Source: Porphyra umbilicalis | Lineage: Eukaryota > Rhodophyta > Bangiophyceae > Bangiales > Bangiaceae | Assembly (NCBI GenBank): GCA_002049455.2 | Contig: KV918794.1 | Coordinates: forward strand, 124,001-188,000 | Length of the DNA: 64,000 nucleotides | Reading direction: 5' to 3' | In this document: positions 63,837 to 64,000 of the stretch, in pieces | Layout: each line of letters opens with the position of its first letter | Numbering within the stretch: the stretch's first letter is position 1 | Translations under genes and position numbers: made by a program | Notes under the pieces: model-generated | Database searches by the model: none | What the model was told of the DNA's origin: nothing | What the model saw: the letters and a program-made list of their open reading frames with translations, nothing else

Positions 63837-64000
63837 AGCGCGATGATGCGGCAGGACGACGCACCCCGCCGTCTCGCCGCTCGCGCTCCCGACGGGTCTT
63901 CAGTACCAAGCTACGCACCTGTGGCCCTGTCTGCTACCGCGGTAGTATCACAGAGGGGTTGGTCTGTGCATGGGAGTTGGACGAGGGGAGTAGAAGAGGG

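Overview
The window is a stretch of nuclear DNA from a GC-rich eukaryote that is almost entirely transposable elements (TEs) of many kinds. I see no bacterial features: no operons, no Shine-Dalgarno-led genes, no rRNA or tRNA genes and no CRISPR array. The mix (DIRS/PAT-like and Copia retrotransposons, a Crypton, PIF/Harbinger, Tc1/mariner, hAT-like and CACTA-like DNA transposons, many palindromic non-autonomous elements) and the very GC-rich codon third positions suggest an alga such as a red or green alga. That assignment is inference only. AT-rich islands are scattered through the GC-rich DNA and look like relics of other repeats.

Layout. 0-5.5 kb: an edge-truncated DDE transposase fragment, then a decayed Harbinger-type pair, with a Myb/SANT-like gene (+) facing a transposase (-). 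An AT-rich insertion splits the Myb gene. 5.5-19.4 kb: no host gene recognised. The stretch holds GGC-rich tandem repeats, a fold-back element, direct repeats, a 227-bp palindrome, a Tc1/mariner-IS630-type transposase with an intact DDE triad, a two-copy tandem repeat of about 480 bp and a TIR element. 19.4-23.3 kb: a Crypton-type tyrosine recombinase with a GCR1_C-like tail, one long frame interrupted only by two TAG codons. 24.7-25.8 kb: a hAT-like non-autonomous element. 26.2 kb: a small cysteine-rich secreted protein, the best host-gene candidate. 29.9-36.0 kb: a structurally complete, apparently young PAT-like DIRS retrotransposon (gag, RT-RNase H-Dam-like methylase, tyrosine recombinase, split direct repeats). 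36.2-49 kb: three palindromic or TIR MITEs and a nested Copia composite. Copia-1 sits inside the RT of Copia-3, which abuts a truncated Copia-2, and a MITE sits inside the Copia-1 LTR. 49-56 kb: GC-rich low-complexity DNA mixed with AT-rich relics. 56.4-64 kb: two convergent gene pairs, each an unrecognised plus-strand gene facing a minus-strand CACTA/tnp2-like transposase part.

Two cross-cutting patterns stand out. First, one TIR family (TTGCTGATCCCCC...) links two MITEs to the IS630-like transposase at 10.8-11.6 kb, a plausible source of mobility. Second, the in-frame stop codons inside the broken TE genes fall at sites that look like Gln or Trp positions, and nearly all recognised genes end in TGA. 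That fits C:G to T:A transition decay, but TAR read as Gln is worth excluding.
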